A stretch of DNA of 64,000 nucleotides from Microvirga pakistanensis (GTDB lineage: Bacteria > Pseudomonadota > Alphaproteobacteria > Rhizobiales > Beijerinckiaceae), in assembly GCF_004458765.1 (NCBI RefSeq), contig NZ_SPJX01000652.1, positions 186,001 to 250,000 on the forward strand, given 5' to 3'. Below are positions 10,181 through 19,163 of this stretch, one piece after another; position 1 is the stretch's first letter; every line of letters starts with the position of its first letter. Below the pieces are notes generated by a model that did not search any database, was not told the DNA's origin, and saw only the letters and a list, made by a program, of their open reading frames with translations. The position numbers and the translations under genes are program-made.

Positions 10181-10841
10181 GGTCCCCATCTCCTTGCGCC
10201 GGCAGGGCTCCGTGACGCGCGGACAGGCGCGCAGCTTTCGCGCCCTGGACACCAGGGCGCGCACAGATCTCGTCGGCAGATTCGATCAATCACAGGCAGC
10301 CTGATCTAACGTCAGGCGGCGACAGTCAGGAGATATCTGAAAGAAACAAAACAGATCAAGGGCTTAGGATTAGATCGGATTGATTCTAAAACATCCTCTA
10401 CAGCCTTGAGATCGGGGCAGGAATTGCTTCTTTAAAACTGCTTCAAAGTGTTTTTCTTCTCTGATTGCGTCCATCGACAGCCCGAAGACCACGTCCTCTT
10501 CCGCCGTCGGCCCCGTTCGGAAGCATTGTGCGAGCGGCATGTGAGAGGTCCGTTCGGCGGATGCGGCGCCGGGAGCGGGTTCCGGAACGCGATCGTCATG
10601 TGACGGAGAGCACCTCCCTGAACGGAGAGGTGTATTACAGATCGGTAACCCGACCGTAAGCATGGAGTTGCCCAGGAGCGCCTACGCTCATGATGAAGTG
10701 GTCACCCCATGGAGACCTGCGCGTCTCTTCAGGAGATTTGGGGTCTCCGACCGCTCCGAGATCCACGAACAAGCCTGCCGGTCACCCGCCGCGGCATTTC
10801 AACATCAATTGATTGCATTTCAGTCGAGTGGAGCATTGCCG
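10181..10841. other. Intergenic region upstream of the exbBD-tonB operon
   Basis: No gene can be supported with confidence. An inverted repeat TTAGA-N10-TCTAA at 10370-10389 sits about 190 bases upstream of the operon. It loosely resembles Irr-type iron-control boxes, but the spacer is longer than in the known consensus. A minus-strand open frame between 10370 and 10663 has no recognisable features. Confidence 0.4.
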
Positions 10842-11063
10842 ATGGTGATGGAACGGAATTCAAGGATCGAAGAGACCCGGCTCCTGATGGCTCGTTCCAT
10901 CGGCGAGATCAAAGACGCGGTCCGCGCTCTGCGGGAAACCACGCCTGACAGCGTTCTGGCCCAGCTGGCGGAGCAGAAGATCGAAACGATCGAAAAGGGT
11001 CGCGATTCGTCGCGAAATCGTTATCGAGAGGACCGGGACACGGCGGCCGCGTGCGAGGACTGA
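10842..11063 (+). CDS. Hypothetical protein, 73 aa
   Basis: The ATG at 10842 follows GTGGAG by about ten bases. The product (begins MVMERNSRIEETRLLMARSI) is highly charged and probably helical, with a Glu/Arg/Lys-rich C-terminus. No signal peptide, membrane helix or known domain is visible. The frame extends upstream, but that part looks non-coding. Support is limited to an open frame, a modest ribosome site and a plausible composition. Confidence 0.4.
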   Translation: MVMERNSRIEETRLLMARSIGEIKDAVRALRETTPDSVLAQLAEQKIETIEKGRDSSRNRYREDRDTAAACED

Positions 11064-11199
11064 GCCTCTGGAGGGGTCGAGCAGGGACTCGAGGGATTGA
11101 GCAGGGACTTGCGCGTCCCTGCTCTTGGATGCAACGAGCGGGAGCGGGCCGCAGATTCCGGCACGCGGGCGGCTGCTCAGGAAACGATCAGGATCGAGA

Positions 11200-11481
11200 A
11201 TGCTTTCAACCGAGGCGAGGGTTCCCACGGCGCATGCGAGCCGCTACCTGCAGCAGTTGAGCAAGCACTGGTCGCACAAGTTCGCGGTCGCCTTCGACGA
11301 GACGAGCAGCACGATCCCCTTTTCCGAGGACCGCAGGGCCGAACTCACGGCCGAGCCGGATCATCTCCGGATCAGGCTCACCGTACCCGACGAAGAGACC
11401 CGTGATCGGATGCGCAAGGTCCTCGAGGACCATCTGAACCGCTTCGCGTTCAGGGAAACGCTCGCCTATGCGTGGACATGA
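11200..11481 (+). CDS. DUF2218 domain-containing protein
   Basis: The 93-aa product fits the short DUF2218 family along its whole length. It has the N-terminal HASRYLQQLSKHWSHKFAVAF, a central PFSEDRRAELTAEPDHLRIR and the C-terminal DHLNRFAFRETLAYAWT. The family has no established biochemical role. Members are often found near iron-uptake or redox genes, and here the exbBD-tonB operon is about 1 kb away on the other strand. The ATG at 11200 was chosen because the homologous part begins there. It is followed by decayed DNA with two gene fossils. Confidence 0.85.
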   Translation: MLSTEARVPTAHASRYLQQLSKHWSHKFAVAFDETSSTIPFSEDRRAELTAEPDHLRIRLTVPDEETRDRMRKVLEDHLNRFAFRETLAYAWT

Positions 11482-11574
11482 CAGGCGCCCAACCGGCGTG
11501 CGCCTGCGCGATCGTCCGGAAGGCCGCGCCTGAACGCGGCCATGCGGAGGGGCGGGAGGGGGGTATTCCATCTC

Positions 11575-11780
11575 GTCCACGGGGGCGTTCCGTATGTGTG
11601 GAACGACTCGACCGTCTTCATGCCCCAGGCCTGGCCCTTCTTCCGCTCTTCCTCCGTCCGGACGATCGTCTTCCAATCGGGCGCGAGGATGAGGCGCGCC
11701 GGCGTTGCACACCTCGACGCGGTTGCCGCCGGGCTCATACACGTAGAGGAAGAACGTCTGCTGCACCGCGTCTTGTGCGG
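11575..11780 (-). pseudogene. Remnant of an extradiol (catechol 2,3-) dioxygenase, 3' end
   Basis: Minus-strand reading gives TFFLYVYEPGGNRVEVCNAG, a typical C-terminal segment of the VOC-type extradiol dioxygenases. After a +1 shift near 11690, the continuation LILAPDWKTIV ... GMKTVESFHTYGTPP appears in another frame. A GPHK motif in a third frame sits just upstream. The N-terminal three quarters of the gene are missing. This is a truncated, frameshifted fossil. The approximate boundaries are inferred from where similarity to the family pattern fades. Confidence 0.7.
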
Positions 11781-12022
11781 CCCCGACGGTTTCGAGATCC
11801 GGCTATTCCGGGTTCGAGGCGTCCCAGTGGTACGGCATCCTGGTGCAGGCCGGCACGCCGAAACCCGTGATCGAGCGGCTCGGTACCGAGATCAGAACCG
11901 CCATGGCGGCCCCCGAAATCGCCGGACGATTGTCTCTTGAAGGCGCTGAAGTCTGGACCAATACTCCGGAGGAGTTCCGGCAGCATATCACCAGGGAAAT
12001 GGAGCGCTGGGGGATCTCGTGA
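11777..12022 (+). pseudogene. Remnant of a TctC/Bug-family solute-binding protein, 3' end
   Basis: The plus-strand frame ending in TGA at 12020-12022 encodes APTVSRSGYSGFEASQWYG followed by ILVQAGTPKPVIERL and a C-terminus FRQHITREMERWGIS. This is the usual last third of tripartite tricarboxylate (Bug) periplasmic binding proteins. No start codon, signal peptide or first two domains are present. It abuts the dioxygenase remnant tail-inward, suggesting that one deletion joined two formerly separate catabolic genes. Confidence 0.7.
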
Positions 12023-12227
12023 AGCGAACTGGGATCAAGGTCGAATAGCCCCGGAGAAGCGGAAAGACTTCGGCTTCGAGACCTCCCGGGAGGCGGGTGG
12101 AGAACGTGTCCCGCAGGGTCGACGGATCCTGCGCCCGGCTCGCCATCGGTGGCAGACCGCGAGATGCCGCCGGCCTCGCAAGAGTCGAAAGAGAAGGCAG
12201 GAAATGCCGAAGAGGGAAGGAAGAACC

Positions 12228-13403
12228 ATGCGACGTAGAACTGTTCTGAGTGCAGCCGGTGCTGCTCTGGCCATCCTGGCTTTCGGGGGCGCGGCATCGG
12301 CCCAGGAGGCGATGAAAATCGGCCTGATCCTGCCGATGACCGGTCCATTCGCCTCGACCGGCCGGCAGATCGAAGCCGCCGCCAAACTCTACATGCAGCA
12401 GAACGGCGATACGGTCGCCGGCAAGAAGATCCAGCTGATCGTCAAGGACGATACCGGCGTCGCCGACGTCACCAAGCGCCTGGCGCAGGAACTGATCGTC
12501 AACGACAAGGTGGGGGTGATCGCGGGATTCGGCCTCACGCCGCTCGCCCTGGCGCCCGCTCCCCTCGCAACCCAGGCGAAGGTGCCCGCCGTCGTCATGG
12601 CGGCGGCCACCGCCACGATCACCGAGGCGTCTCCCTATATCGTGCGCACGAGCTTCACGCTGCCGCAGGCCACCGTGCCGATGGCGAACTGGGCGTCCGA
12701 GAACGGCATCAAGAAGGTCGTCACGCTGGTCTCCGATTACGGTCCCGGCATCGATGCCGAGAAGGCGTTCTCCGGCGCTTTCTCGGCCAAGGGCGGACAG
12801 GTGGAGAGCCTGCGCGTTCCGCTCGCCAACCCCGACTTCTCGCCCTTCCTGCAGAAGGTCGCCGACGCCAAGCCCGATGCGCTCTTCGTGTTCGTCCCCT
12901 CGGGCGTCGGCGCGCAGTTCATGAAGCAGTTCGTCGAGCGCGGTCTCGACAAGAGCGGCATCAAGCTCATCGGGCCCGGCGACGTGACCGATGACGACAT
13001 CCTCAACGGCATGGGCGACGTGGCTCTCGGGGCCATCACGACCCATCATTATTCCGCCGCTCACGACAGCCCGGAGAACAAGGCCTTCGTCGAGGCTTTC
13101 AAGAAGGCCAACAACAACATGCGCCCGAACTTCATGGCGCTGGGCGGCTATGACGGCATGCACGTGATCTACGAGGGGCTGAAGAAGTCCAACGGAGCCG
13201 GGGGCGAGGCGCTGATCAATGCCATGAAAGGCCTGAGCTGGACGAGCCCGCGCGGCCCGGTCAGCATCGACCCGCAGACCCGCGACATCATCCAGAACAT
13301 CTATGTGCGCAAGGTCGAGCGGGTAAACGGCGAACTCTACAACGTCGAGTTCGCGACGATCCCGAGCGTCAAGGACCCGGTGAAGGCCGCCAAGTCCAAC
13401 TGA
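12228..13403 (+). CDS. livK: Branched-chain-type ABC transporter substrate-binding protein
   Basis: The 391-aa protein has an Arg-rich signal peptide (MRRRTVLSAAGAALAILAFG, cleaved near ASAQ). A type-I periplasmic binding fold follows, with MKIGLILPMTGPFASTGRQ at the mature N-terminus and a later FMALGGYDGMHVIYEGL. GGAAGGAAG lies about seven bases before the ATG at 12228. It should deliver its ligand to the LivHMGF complex encoded just downstream. A hairpin at 13421 follows and probably lets this gene be expressed above the membrane genes. The ligand cannot be read from sequence; family members bind branched-chain amino acids, amides, urea or aromatic acids. Confidence 0.92.
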   Translation: MRRRTVLSAAGAALAILAFGGAASAQEAMKIGLILPMTGPFASTGRQIEAAAKLYMQQNGDTVAGKKIQLIVKDDTGVADVTKRLAQELIVNDKVGVIAGFGLTPLALAPAPLATQAKVPAVVMAAATATITEASPYIVRTSFTLPQATVPMANWASENGIKKVVTLVSDYGPGIDAEKAFSGAFSAKGGQVESLRVPLANPDFSPFLQKVADAKPDALFVFVPSGVGAQFMKQFVERGLDKSGIKLIGPGDVTDDDILNGMGDVALGAITTHHYSAAHDSPENKAFVEAFKKANNNMRPNFMALGGYDGMHVIYEGLKKSNGAGGEALINAMKGLSWTSPRGPVSIDPQTRDIIQNIYVRKVERVNGELYNVEFATIPSVKDPVKAAKSN

Positions 13404-13420
13404 TCGATGAAACCGGTCGA

Positions 13421-13447
13421 AACGCCGCCCGCAGAGGCGGCGTTTCT
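13421..13447 (+). terminator. Hairpin between binding-protein and permease genes
   Basis: The stem is AACGCCGCC, loop CGCAGA, then GGCGGCGTT, followed by a short T-rich TCTAT. It is probably a partial terminator or 3'-end protector, of the kind that sets a high ratio of binding protein to permease. Confidence 0.65.
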
Positions 13448-13467
13448 ATCATTCTTCCGGAGACGCC

Positions 13468-14322
13468 GTGCTCACCATTCTCTTCGACGGCATCGCGTAT
13501 GGCATGCTGCTGTTCGTCCTGGCCTGCGGATTGGCCGTGACGCTCGGTCTGATGAACTTCGTCAATCTGGCGCATGGCGCCTTCGCCATGGCCGGCGGCT
13601 ACGTGACGGCCGTTCTGATGAACCGCTATGGCGTGCCGTTCCTGGCGACCCTTCCGCTCGCCTTCATCGTCCCGGCCATCGTCGGCCTCCTGCTCGAGCG
13701 GACTCTCTACAGGCCGCTCTATGGGCGCAGCCACCTCGACCAGGTCCTGTTCTCGATCGGCCTGGTCTTCATGGCCGTGGCCGCCGTCGATTATGCCATG
13801 GGCTCTCAGCAGCAGCTGATCCAGCTTCCCGCCTGGCTTCAGGGGCGCGTCGACGTGCTCGGCATTCAGGTCGGGCTCTACCGCAGCTTCATCATCGTGA
13901 TCTGCGGCGTGCTCGTCGTCGCGCTGCAGCTCATCCTGTCCCGGACCCGCTTCGGCAGCCGCCTGCGGGCCGCCGTGGACGATCCGCGCGTCGCCCGCGG
14001 GCTCGGGATCAATGTGAGCATGATCTTCGCCACCACATTCGCCGTCGGATCGGGCCTTGCGGGACTGGGCGGAGCGCTCGGCGCGGAAATCCTGGGCCTC
14101 GATCCCACGTTCCCGCTGAAGTTCATGATCTACTTCCTGATCGTGGTCACGGTGGGCGGAACGAGCAGCATCACCGGCCCGTTCCTGGCCTCGCTGATCC
14201 TCGGCATCGCCGACGTGGCCGGCAAATATTACGTCCCGAGCCTGGGCGCCTTCGTCATTTACACGCTCATGATCGTCGTTCTCATTCTTCGCCCGCAAGG
14301 ACTCTTCGCCCGTGCACGCTGA
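13468..14322 (+). CDS. livH: Branched-chain-type ABC transporter permease LivH
   Basis: The 284-aa integral membrane protein starts with GTG at 13468. It has the LivH pattern LGLMNFVNLAHGAFAMAGGY near the N-terminus and the cytoplasmic-loop motif RGLGINVSMIFATTFAVGSG that contacts the ATPase. About eight hydrophobic segments are visible. It pairs with LivM to form the channel. The last codons overlap the livM start by 11 bases, indicating coupled translation. Confidence 0.92.
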   Translation: MLTILFDGIAYGMLLFVLACGLAVTLGLMNFVNLAHGAFAMAGGYVTAVLMNRYGVPFLATLPLAFIVPAIVGLLLERTLYRPLYGRSHLDQVLFSIGLVFMAVAAVDYAMGSQQQLIQLPAWLQGRVDVLGIQVGLYRSFIIVICGVLVVALQLILSRTRFGSRLRAAVDDPRVARGLGINVSMIFATTFAVGSGLAGLGGALGAEILGLDPTFPLKFMIYFLIVVTVGGTSSITGPFLASLILGIADVAGKYYVPSLGAFVIYTLMIVVLILRPQGLFARAR

Positions 14323-15376
14323 TCCGACTGCAGAAACCGCGACGCCGTCGAGCACGGCCGATGCCGTCCGCAGGCGCCTTGTCCGGAAAGGCCGTTGGAG
14401 CGTCGCCGAGATCGCGTTCTGGCTCGTGGCGGCCGCGACCCTGGTCTTCCTGCCCGAGCGCCATCTCATCCTGAACGAGATCGCCATCATCGGCCTGTTC
14501 GCGCTCTCCCTCGATCTGATCCTGGGTTATGCCGGCATCGTGTCCCTGGGCCACGCGGCCTTCTTCGGATTCGGGGCCTATGCCGCCGGGATCCTGGCGA
14601 AGCACGGGTTGGCCGATCCGCTGCTCGGGCTGGCCGTTGCATCGCTCGCCACGGCCCTTCTCGGCTTCGCCACGAGCTTTCTCGTCCTTCGCGGAACCGA
14701 CCTCACGAAGCTGATGGTGACGCTCGGGGTCGCGCTCCTGCTCGGCGAGATCGCCAACCAGGCGTCCTGGCTCACCGGCGGCGCCGACGGCCTCCAGGGC
14801 ATTTCCATGGGGCCGGTTCTCGGCCTGTTCGAGTTCGACATCTTCGGCACGACGGCCTATGCCTACAGCCTCGCGGTCACCTTCGTTCTCTTCGTCATCG
14901 CGCGCCGCATCGTGGTGTCGCCCTTCGGGCTTTCGCTGCGTTCGATCCGCGACAACCCGCTGCGCGCCCGCGCGGTGGGCATCCCGGTCAACCGCCGCCT
15001 CGTGGCGGTCTACACGCTGGCTGCGGCCTATGCGGGCGTAGCGGGCGCGCTCCTGGCGCAAACCACCCAGTTCGTGTCGCTCGACGTGCTCGCCTTTCAC
15101 CGCTCGGCCGACATCATGCTCGTTCTGGTGATCGGCGGCGCCGGCTATCTCTACGGCGGGCTCCTCGGCGCCATCGGGTTCAAGATTCTCCAGGACATCC
15201 TTTCGGCCTGGACGCCGCAATACTGGCAGTTCTGGATCGGGCTGATCCTGGTGGTGCTCGTGCTTGCCGGGCGCGAGCGCCTGACCGACCGGGTCAAAGC
15301 CCTGTGGCCGCGGTCGCGACCTTCCCCGGACGGGAAGGCTCAGGCCCTGCCCGTCACCCCGGCGCGGGAGGTCTGA
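14312..15376 (+). CDS. livM: Branched-chain-type ABC transporter permease LivM
   Basis: The 354-aa product begins at a GTG at 14312 inside the end of livH. An N-terminal polar stretch precedes the first helix. The LivM signature LGYAGIVSLGHAAFFGFGAY is near residue 75, and the EAA-like loop DNPLRARAVGIPVNRRLVAV is near residue 215. It is the second half of the heterodimeric channel. Its stop is one base before the ATG of the next gene. The length fits LivM with a short hydrophilic tail. Confidence 0.92.
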   Translation: MHADPTAETATPSSTADAVRRRLVRKGRWSVAEIAFWLVAAATLVFLPERHLILNEIAIIGLFALSLDLILGYAGIVSLGHAAFFGFGAYAAGILAKHGLADPLLGLAVASLATALLGFATSFLVLRGTDLTKLMVTLGVALLLGEIANQASWLTGGADGLQGISMGPVLGLFEFDIFGTTAYAYSLAVTFVLFVIARRIVVSPFGLSLRSIRDNPLRARAVGIPVNRRLVAVYTLAAAYAGVAGALLAQTTQFVSLDVLAFHRSADIMLVLVIGGAGYLYGGLLGAIGFKILQDILSAWTPQYWQFWIGLILVVLVLAGRERLTDRVKALWPRSRPSPDGKAQALPVTPAREV

Positions 15377-15377
15377 C

Positions 15378-16122
15378 ATGGCGGCCGCACTCGAAACCAG
15401 GGGGCTCATGAAGCGCTTCGGCGGCCTCGTGGCCACCGACAACGTGACGTTCCGGCTGGAGCAGGGCGCGCGCCACGCCCTCATCGGCCCGAACGGCGCG
15501 GGCAAGACCACCCTCATCAATCTGCTCACCGGCGTTCTCAAGCCGACCTCCGGGCAGATCCTGCTGCAGGGTGAGGACATCACAGGCCTGCGGCCGGAAC
15601 GACGGGTGCAGCGGGGGCTCGCCCGGACCTTCCAGATCAACCAGCTCTTCCCGGCCATGACGCCGCTGGAGACCATCGGCCTCGCGGTATCCGAGCGCTT
15701 GGGAGGCGGGCGCGACTGGTGGCGCGTCACCGGCAGCCGGCGCGAAATCGTCGACGAGATCGTCGAGATCGCGCAGCGCTTCCGCCTCGCCGACGTGCTC
15801 GACGAGCGCACGTCGAACCTCGCCTATGGCAAGCAGCGCCTTCTCGAAATCGCCGTGGCGTTCGCGTGCCGTCCGCGGGTGCTCCTTCTCGACGAGCCTG
15901 CCGCCGGCGTGCCGGAGGCGGAGCGACATGAATTGCTCGCCACGGTCGCGGCTCTTCCGCGCGATGTCTCGGTGCTCCTGATCGAGCACGACATGGACCT
16001 GGTTTTCAGCTTCGCCGACAGGATCTCCGTTCTCGTCAACGGGGCGCTCTTCACCGAGGGCAGCGTCGAGGAGGTCTCGGCCGACCCGAGGGTGCGGGCG
16101 GTCTATCTCGGGGAGAGCGTCG

Positions 16123-16130
<8 letters not shown>
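15378..16130 (+). CDS. livG: ABC transporter ATP-binding protein LivG
   Basis: The 250-aa ATPase has Walker A GPNGAGKTTLINLLTG, a Walker B segment RVLLLDEPAAGVPEAERHEL and switch His in LLIEHDMDLVF. The signature region is altered: ASNLAYGKQRLLEIAVA-like sequence (NLAYGKQRLLEIAVAFA) replaces the LSGGQ consensus, as is common in LivG proteins. It couples ATP hydrolysis to import through LivHM. Its end overlaps livF by eight bases. Confidence 0.92.
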
Positions 16131-16857
<727 letters not shown>

Positions 16858-16879
16858 GCATCCACCGGAGGAACAGCCT

Positions 16880-17980
16880 ATGCAGCGCACCACACCACCG
16901 TTTCGGGCCGACATGGTCGGCAGCCTTCTGCGTACCGGGGCTCTGAAGGATGCACGGCACAAGCATCATCAGGGCGAGCTCTCGGACTCGGGCCTGAAGG
17001 AGGTGGAGGATGAGGAGATCCGCAAGATCATCAAGCGCCAGGAGGAGATCGGCCTGCAGGCCGTCACGGACGGGGAGTTCCGCCGGGCCTACTGGCATTT
17101 CGACTTCCTGGAGCATCTCGACGGCGTGACCTCGATCGAGGCCGATTCCGGCATGAACTTCAAGGGCGGCGTCGGCATCACCAAGGCGTTGCGGATCACC
17201 GGCCGGGTGGGCTTCTCCGATCACCCCATGATCGACCATTTCCGCTTCGTGAAGGAGAACACGAGCCGGGTGGCCAAGATGACGATCCCCGGCCCGAGCA
17301 TGCTCCACTATCGCGGCGGCCGGAAGATGATGAATGCAGGCGTCTATCCGGAGATGGACCCGTTCTATGCCGATGTGGGGGCCACCTACAACAAGGCGGT
17401 TCACGCCTTCTACGACGCGGGCTGCCGGTATCTGCAGTTCGACGACATTTCCTTCGCCTATCTGTGCGACCCGGATCAGCGCGAGATGCTGCGCCAGCGG
17501 GGCGACGATCCGCAGAAGCAGCCCGACATCTATGCCGGCATGGTGCGGGAGGCGCTCAGGGACAAGCCCGACGACCTCACGATCACCATGCATCTGTGCC
17601 GGGGCAATTTCCGCTCCACCTTCATCGCCTCCGGCGGCTACGAACCCGTGGCCGAGACGCTGTTCAACGCCATGCCGGTGGACGGCTATTTCATGGAATG
17701 GGATACCGACAGGGCAGGCGGGTTCGAGCCCCTGCGATTCCTTCCCAAGGGCAAGACCGTGGTTCTGGGACTCGTCACCTCCAAGACCGGCACCCTGGAG
17801 AACAAGGACGACATCAAGCGCAGGATCGACGAAGCGACGAAATATGTCGGTCTCGACCAGCTCTGTCTTTCGCCGCAATGCGGATTCGCCTCGACCGAGG
17901 AGGGCAATGTCCTCGCGGAGGACGAGCAATGGGCGAAGCTGCGCATGATCGTCGAGATCGCCCAGGAGGTCTGGGGCTGA
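16880..17980 (+). CDS. MetE-like cobalamin-independent methyltransferase
   Basis: The 366-aa protein matches the C-terminal, catalytic half of MetE (UROD/MetE-like TIM barrel) and lacks the N-terminal half of true MetE. Zinc-ligand positions are visible: His and Cys in TITMHLCRGNF, Glu in YFMEWDTD, and Cys in LCLSPQCGFAST. It begins FRADMVGSLLRTGALKDAR, typical of the YxjG-like group. Such proteins move methyl groups from small donors or cleave methylated thiols; the exact substrate is unknown. An AGGA lies just before the ATG. Co-transcription with a Liv-type importer suggests that the imported ligand, or its methyl group, is the substrate. Confidence 0.85.
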   Translation: MQRTTPPFRADMVGSLLRTGALKDARHKHHQGELSDSGLKEVEDEEIRKIIKRQEEIGLQAVTDGEFRRAYWHFDFLEHLDGVTSIEADSGMNFKGGVGITKALRITGRVGFSDHPMIDHFRFVKENTSRVAKMTIPGPSMLHYRGGRKMMNAGVYPEMDPFYADVGATYNKAVHAFYDAGCRYLQFDDISFAYLCDPDQREMLRQRGDDPQKQPDIYAGMVREALRDKPDDLTITMHLCRGNFRSTFIASGGYEPVAETLFNAMPVDGYFMEWDTDRAGGFEPLRFLPKGKTVVLGLVTSKTGTLENKDDIKRRIDEATKYVGLDQLCLSPQCGFASTEEGNVLAEDEQWAKLRMIVEIAQEVWG

Positions 17981-17986
17981 TCCCCC

Positions 17987-18028
17987 GATCCTGCCTTGCC
18001 GCGCCAATGTGGGCAGCAGGGCAGGATC
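17987..18028 (+). terminator. Stem-loop after the importer operon
   Basis: The arms GATCCTGCC and GGCAGGATC are separated by about 24 bases, starting seven bases after the MetE-like stop. There is no T-run, so it may be a weak terminator or a 3'-end stabiliser. Confidence 0.45.
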
Positions 18029-18096
18029 GATCTTCCGCAATGCGTGCGCCTGTTATGCGTCGGTGAGCGAGGAGGCGGTGCCTTGTAAGCGCCGTG

Positions 18097-18936
18097 TCAG
18101 GGCTTCATCTGCGCCACGGCAGCTTTTGCGTCATCGAGGTCGGGCGCGTCGATGTGGCGGTAGCGCGCCTGCACCAGGCCGTAGAGGCCGAAGGCCAGGA
18201 GACCGATGGCGGTCAGGGCCAGAAGCACCCAGCCATAGGGCTGCTGCTGCAGGGCCTCGAGAGCGCCGCCGAGGCCATGGACCTCGGCGGACGAGCTGTG
18301 AAGAGCGGCCAGGACGAGAAAGCCGCCGATGATCACGAAGACGATGCCGCGGGCCGCGAATCCCATGCGGCCCAGGGACACGACCCAACCCCTCTTGTCG
18401 GCCGGCACCGCAAGATAGGCCGCGACGTCGCCGCGCCACGCCTTCCAGGCGAAGCCAAGCCCCGTCGCGGCAACGGCGACACCGATGAAACCCACGAGCC
18501 ACAAGCCGAAGGGCTTGCTCATGAGCCAGGCCGTCCAATCCTGAGCGGCCTGGTCTTCTCCACCGCCGGAGCCGCGCCCGAGCGCGAGATTCAGCGCGGA
18601 GAGCGCAAGGCCGCCATAGATGAAGCCGCTGATCAGGTGGGCGCCTCTGATCGCCCAGCCCTTCATGTCCGAGCCGCGGCGGTCGGCGTCGGTGAGAGCC
18701 TCCACGATGCGCCAGGCGCAGAACCCGAAGAGCCCGACCGCGATCACGAACAGCCAGATCCGGCCGAAGGGCTGCGCGAGCAGGGTCTGCAGCGCGGAGC
18801 GGCTGCCGCCGGTCTGGCCGCCCGAGCCGACAGCCGCCAGAAGGGCCAGACCGCCGACGAGACCATAGACCACGCCGCGCGCGCCATAGCCTAAACGGGC
18901 GAGCGTCTCGACGGGATTCCGTGTGGGGTTCGGCAT
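18097..18936 (-). CDS. DUF1206 membrane protein
   Basis: The 279-aa product consists of three repeated units of two helices, each opening with a similar pattern: LARLGYGARGVVYGLVGGLA, IRGAHLISGFIYGGLALSAL and LGRMGFAARGIVFVIIGGFL. This triple DUF1206 layout is characteristic of the family, which has no assigned function. The start at 18936 (MPNPTRNPVETLARLGY) was chosen because GGAG lies nine bases upstream; an ATG at 18963 is also possible. It stands alone, convergent with the importer operon. Confidence 0.88.
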   Translation of the reverse strand: MPNPTRNPVETLARLGYGARGVVYGLVGGLALLAAVGSGGQTGGSRSALQTLLAQPFGRIWLFVIAVGLFGFCAWRIVEALTDADRRGSDMKGWAIRGAHLISGFIYGGLALSALNLALGRGSGGGEDQAAQDWTAWLMSKPFGLWLVGFIGVAVAATGLGFAWKAWRGDVAAYLAVPADKRGWVVSLGRMGFAARGIVFVIIGGFLVLAALHSSSAEVHGLGGALEALQQQPYGWVLLALTAIGLLAFGLYGLVQARYRHIDAPDLDDAKAAVAQMKP

Positions 18937-19125
18937 TGAACGTGGCTCCGCTTCCATTACCATCGTGAACCGACGAGGCTTGCCGGATGTTCCTTGTCAC
19001 CGGGAGACTGTCAGGAAGGGCCGGCGACGATGACGGCCCGCCACGAAGGTGGGGCGGCGATGGCGCGATGCTTCACGGATCCAGGCTTCAGCTCCATTGC
19101 GAATGGGTACTGCGGCGGACCGATC

Positions 19126-19153
19126 AAAAACCGCTCGACAGGATATCGAGCGG
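19126..19153 (-). terminator. Rho-independent terminator of the GH3 gene
   Basis: On the minus strand, CCGCTCGA, a seven-base loop and TCGAGCGG are followed by TTTTT. It starts about ten bases past the stop of the beta-glucosidase gene. Confidence 0.9.
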
Positions 19154-19163
19154 CTCCTGAGGC

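Noticed and set aside
10370..10663. Minus-strand frame of 97 codons
   Set aside because: The C-terminal part looks somewhat protein-like, but there is no ribosome site, no known family and an unusual N-terminal composition.
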